A stretch of DNA of 7,120 bases from DATBAT01 sp036271375 (GTDB taxonomy: Bacteria; Acidobacteriota; Terriglobia; Terriglobales; Acidobacteriaceae): contig DATBAT010000341.1 of the NCBI GenBank assembly GCA_036271375.1, positions 1-7,120 on the forward strand. Direction: 5' to 3'. Made by a program: the position numbers and the translations under genes. This document shows positions 5,109-7,120 of the stretch, one piece after another. The notes under the pieces are model-generated. The model worked only from the letters and a program-made list of their open reading frames with translations, made no database searches and was not told where the DNA came from. Each line of letters starts with the position of its first letter. Within the stretch, counting starts at the first letter, position 1.

Positions 5109-6803
5109 CTACGCGTTGGCCTTGATCATCTGCTCCGCATGCTTCCGCGAGGTATCGGTTAGCTTGGCGCCGCTTAGCATGCGAGCCACTTCTTCCGTCC
5201 GATCCTCGCCGGTAATCAACCGTACCGAAGTCCGCGTTCGCCCCGCCGAATCTTTCTTTTCAATCAAATAATGATGGTCAGCGAAGGTCGCGATCTGCGG
5301 CAGGTGTGTAATGCACAACACCTGGTTCCCTCTCGACAAAGCCTTCAACTTCTTGCCGACAGCTTCAGCCGCGCGCCCTCCAACGCCGGTATCCACTTCG
5401 TCGAAAACGAGAGTACGCTGGGCACCGGCGCTTTTCTTTCGAGCCGGGCCAGCGCTCTCGATACTGGCCTTCAGAGCCAGCATCACGCGCGAAAGCTCTC
5501 CACCGGATGCCACCTGCTCCAGCCGACGCAACGGTTCGCCGGCGTTAGTCGCGATCATGTACAGCACCTGATCGAAACCGAACTCTGTCCAATTTGTTTC
5601 TTCGTCACTGCCCGTCAACTCCACGTGAAAGCGCGTCTTCATTGCCAGGTCGTTGATCTCGGACTCGACCAGTTTCTCTAATTTCTTGGCGGCTTCGTAT
5701 CGTTTCTTAGAAATCACCCGCGCCGCCCGCAGATATTCTTCCCCAGCTCGCGCCTGCTCCGCTTTCAACATTCGCAGCGCTTCGTCCTTGTTCTCCATCT
5801 CGGAAACTTTGCGGCTGACGTTCGCACCAAAGCTGATCACGTCACCGAGCGTCGGGCCGTATTTCCGTTTGAGCCGGTCAATCGACGCAAGCCGATCTTC
5901 CACTTCCGCCAGATGTTCAGGAGAAGCCTCTATTCCCCCCGCATAATCGCGCAGACTGGCGCCCACATCCTCCACGCTAATGCGCGCCGTATCCATCGCC
6001 GCTAGCGCCTCCTGAAACTTAGGCTCGTACTTCACCAGCTCTTCGAGATGTTTTTGCGCCGCCCGCAATGAGGACGAGGTTGACGAAGTGCCCTCATATA
6101 AAAGATCGAATGCGTTCATGGCCGCGTTGTAAATTTTCTCCGCGTTGGCCAGCACGCGTTTTTCGGTTTCAAGCTCGACATCCTCTCCGGGCTTGAGCTT
6201 GCCGTCTTCGATTTCGCGCTTCTGAAAACTCCACAGATCGAGCAAGCGCAGGCGATCTTGCTCGTCGCGCTCCAACTCCGCGATGCGATTAGCTACAGCT
6301 TTCCATTTCGCGAAAGCGGCGCTCACGGCATCAAGCGGAGTGCCAGCAAAGCTATCCAGCAGGCCCAGACGCGCCGCACCATCGAATGATTGCAACGACT
6401 CGTTTTGCGCGTGGATACTGGCGAGATACGGCGCCAGCTGCCGCAAGACAGAAACTGTAGCCGGCTGATTGTTCACGAACACCCGGCCCTTGCCACCCGC
6501 CGCAATTTCGCGCCGCAGGATTACCGAGTCGTCTTCGTTGTCTATACCATTGGTCTCGAGGATCTGCGCCACCAGCTTCTCCGCCCCGGCCTCGACCTCA
6601 AACACAGCGGAGATCACAGCCCGCTCCGCGCCGGAGCGAATTACATCTGCCGAGGCCTTATCGCCCAGCAGCAATGAGAGCGCATCAATCAATATAGATT
6701 TGCCCGAGCCCGTCTCGCCGGTCAGCAGGTTCAACCCCGGGGCGAACTCCACCGCCACGTTGTCGATGACCGCGTAATTTTCGAGCCGCAGTTCCGCCAG
6801 CAC
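5109..6803 (-). CDS. recN: DNA repair protein RecN
   Basis: RecN is an SMC-like ATPase of the cytoplasm that acts early in recombinational repair of double-strand breaks. With GTG 6803 as start the product has 564 residues, close to the usual 550-570. It opens with 'LAELRLENYAVIDNVAVEF' (2-20), standard for the family. Walker A is 'GETGSGKS' (29-36). The central part (about 160-385) is rich in charged helices, forming the coiled-coil arms. The ABC signature is 'VASGGELSRVMLALK' (431-445), Walker B is 'TLVFDEVDTGVGG' (464-476), and the switch histidine is in 'CITHLPQIA' (497-505). AGGA stands seven bases before this GTG. The ATG at 6842 would add 13 residues foreign to the family and has no ribosome binding site, so it was rejected. 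In many bacteria recN is SOS-induced, but no LexA box was recognised upstream. The gene is intact and convergent with the VWA gene. Confidence 0.96.
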   Translation of the reverse strand: MLAELRLENYAVIDNVAVEFAPGLNLLTGETGSGKSILIDALSLLLGDKASADVIRSGAERAVISAVFEVEAGAEKLVAQILETNGIDNEDDSVILRREIAAGGKGRVFVNNQPATVSVLRQLAPYLASIHAQNESLQSFDGAARLGLLDSFAGTPLDAVSAAFAKWKAVANRIAELERDEQDRLRLLDLWSFQKREIEDGKLKPGEDVELETEKRVLANAEKIYNAAMNAFDLLYEGTSSTSSSLRAAQKHLEELVKYEPKFQEALAAMDTARISVEDVGASLRDYAGGIEASPEHLAEVEDRLASIDRLKRKYGPTLGDVISFGANVSRKVSEMENKDEALRMLKAEQARAGEEYLRAARVISKKRYEAAKKLEKLVESEINDLAMKTRFHVELTGSDEETNWTEFGFDQVLYMIATNAGEPLRRLEQVASGGELSRVMLALKASIESAGPARKKSAGAQRTLVFDEVDTGVGGRAAEAVGKKLKALSRGNQVLCITHLPQIATFADHHYLIEKKDSAGRTRTSVRLITGEDRTEEVARMLSGAKLTDTSRKHAEQMIKANA

Positions 6804-6810
6804 CTTAAGT

Positions 6811-6814
6811 TCCT
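6811..6814 (-). promoter_or_regulatory. Ribosome binding site fixing the recN GTG start
   Basis: Plus-strand TCCT reads AGGA on the minus strand, seven bases before GTG 6803. It supports the shorter recN over the ATG at 6842. Confidence 0.6.
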
Positions 6815-6924
6815 GGGAAGAGAGTTGAGCGCAGAATAGCATGAACTGCTGTGGAGTTGAGGGTGACGGGCAGGATGCCCCTTAAGATGCGCGGCCATCT
6901 TTGCGGGCGATAGTAAGAGCATAG

Positions 6925-6935
6925 TGCTAGTAGCA
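6925..6935. promoter_or_regulatory. Short inverted repeat TGCTA-G-TAGCA upstream of recN
   Basis: A perfect five-base inverted repeat around one base, about 120 bases upstream of the recN start and next to the weak -10 candidate. It could be a regulator site, but an element this short can occur by chance. Confidence 0.25.
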
Positions 6936-7048
6936 AATAGGCTTAACAGCGACATCTCGGTATCAAGCTGTCGTAAAGTCCCTCCGCACAAAACCAGCTC
7001 GTTCGAAACGGCAATCGGGAGAAGATTTTCAGGAAAATGGACAGTTCC

Positions 7049-7082
7049 AAAAAAGCAAAAGCCCCGCCAGCGGCGGGGCTTT
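7049..7082 (-). terminator. Strong intrinsic terminator, best read on the minus strand
   Basis: GCCCCGCC (7061-7068) and GGCGGGGC (7072-7079) form a perfect eight-base-pair GC stem with a three-base loop, extended to eleven pairs by flanking AAA/TTT. On the minus strand the stem is followed by TTTTGCTTTTTT, a good U-tract. On the plus strand only TTTC follows. It therefore most likely ends transcription of a minus-strand gene to the right of the window and insulates recN, which would then need its own promoter. Confidence 0.85.
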
Positions 7083-7087
7083 CACCA

Positions 7088-7120
7088 TCATTGCAACATC
7101 ACCTTAATGGCAGGACTGAA
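7088..7120 (-). CDS. Possible C-terminal end of a minus-strand gene
   Basis: Read on the minus strand from the right edge, one frame gives 'FSPAIKVMLQ' and a TGA at 7090-7088, six bases before the terminator stem begins (at 7082). This is the expected layout for a gene end. The two other minus frames also stop within 21 bases, so the frame is not certain. Ten residues are too few to name a family. Confidence 0.3.
   Translation of the reverse strand, partial: FSPAIKVMLQ

Larger units (their letters stand above)
6804..7048. other. recN upstream region without a gene
   Basis: About 245 bases lie between the recN start and the terminator at 7049-7082. A minus-strand frame open from 6991 overlaps the recN start in another frame and shows no family features, so it was not called. 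The recN promoter should be here. A weak candidate -10 (TACTAT on the minus strand, plus 6910-6915) has no good -35 at 17 bases. No GAAC-N4-GTTC or CTGT-N8-ACAG LexA box was seen. Confidence 0.5.

Noticed and set aside
5271..5946. Several plus-strand open frames inside the recN region
   Set aside because: They are antisense to recN, whose ATPase motifs are complete across the whole stretch.
6731..6991. 86-residue minus-strand frame overlapping the recN start
   Set aside because: It runs into recN in a different frame and has no family features. Its hydrophobic run is short, and recN has its own start and ribosome binding site.
6990..7015. LexA-like site around the TTCGAA in the recN upstream region
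   Set aside because: The GTTTCGAAC arrangement does not have the spacing or orientation of known LexA boxes.

Overview
The window looks like chromosomal DNA of an Acidobacteriota bacterium, probably of the Terriglobia (Koribacter/Granulicella-like) group. The main reason is the gene at 2966-5020: its von Willebrand A domain, preceded by a short beta-rich segment ending in 'FSVFEDGKPQ', matches the VWFA-related family that is greatly expanded in acidobacteria. A moderately high GC content, GTG starts on two genes and a secreted glycine-zipper protein fit this. The assignment is inference from gene content; there is no rRNA or other phylogenetic marker except recN.

Layout. (1) Positions 1-226 are probably a divergent intergenic region: a Shine-Dalgarno-preceded ATG on the minus strand at 4-2 suggests a gene running off the left edge. 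(2) 227-2037 is a two-gene plus-strand operon with a 4-bp ATGA overlap: a DehI-family (2-haloacid dehalogenase-like) protein and an alpha/beta hydrolase with an Asp nucleophile. Both families include dehalogenases, but each protein lacks residues expected of the classical enzymes. (3) 2048-2815, minus strand, is a secreted protein with a glycine zipper, convergent with the operon across a 10-bp gap. (4) 2816-2965 is a divergent promoter region with a perfect 6+4+6 inverted repeat at its centre. (5) 2966-5020, plus strand, is a secreted VWA protein carrying eleven imperfect 26-residue Pro/Asn/Gln-rich repeats. (6) 5021-5108 separates convergent genes and contains a REP-like dispersed motif. (7) 5109-6803, minus strand, is recN (DNA double-strand-break repair). 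(8) 6804-7120 holds the recN upstream region, a strong intrinsic terminator best read on the minus strand, and possibly the last codons of another minus-strand gene.

The most noteworthy points are the translationally coupled pair of unrelated dehalogenase-superfamily proteins with non-canonical active sites, and the modular repeat stalk of the VWA protein, whose nearly identical DNA blocks point to recent expansion. No RNA gene, insertion sequence, prophage or CRISPR array is visible. There is no clear evidence for a wholly new system; the dehalogenase-like operon is the best candidate for unknown biochemistry.
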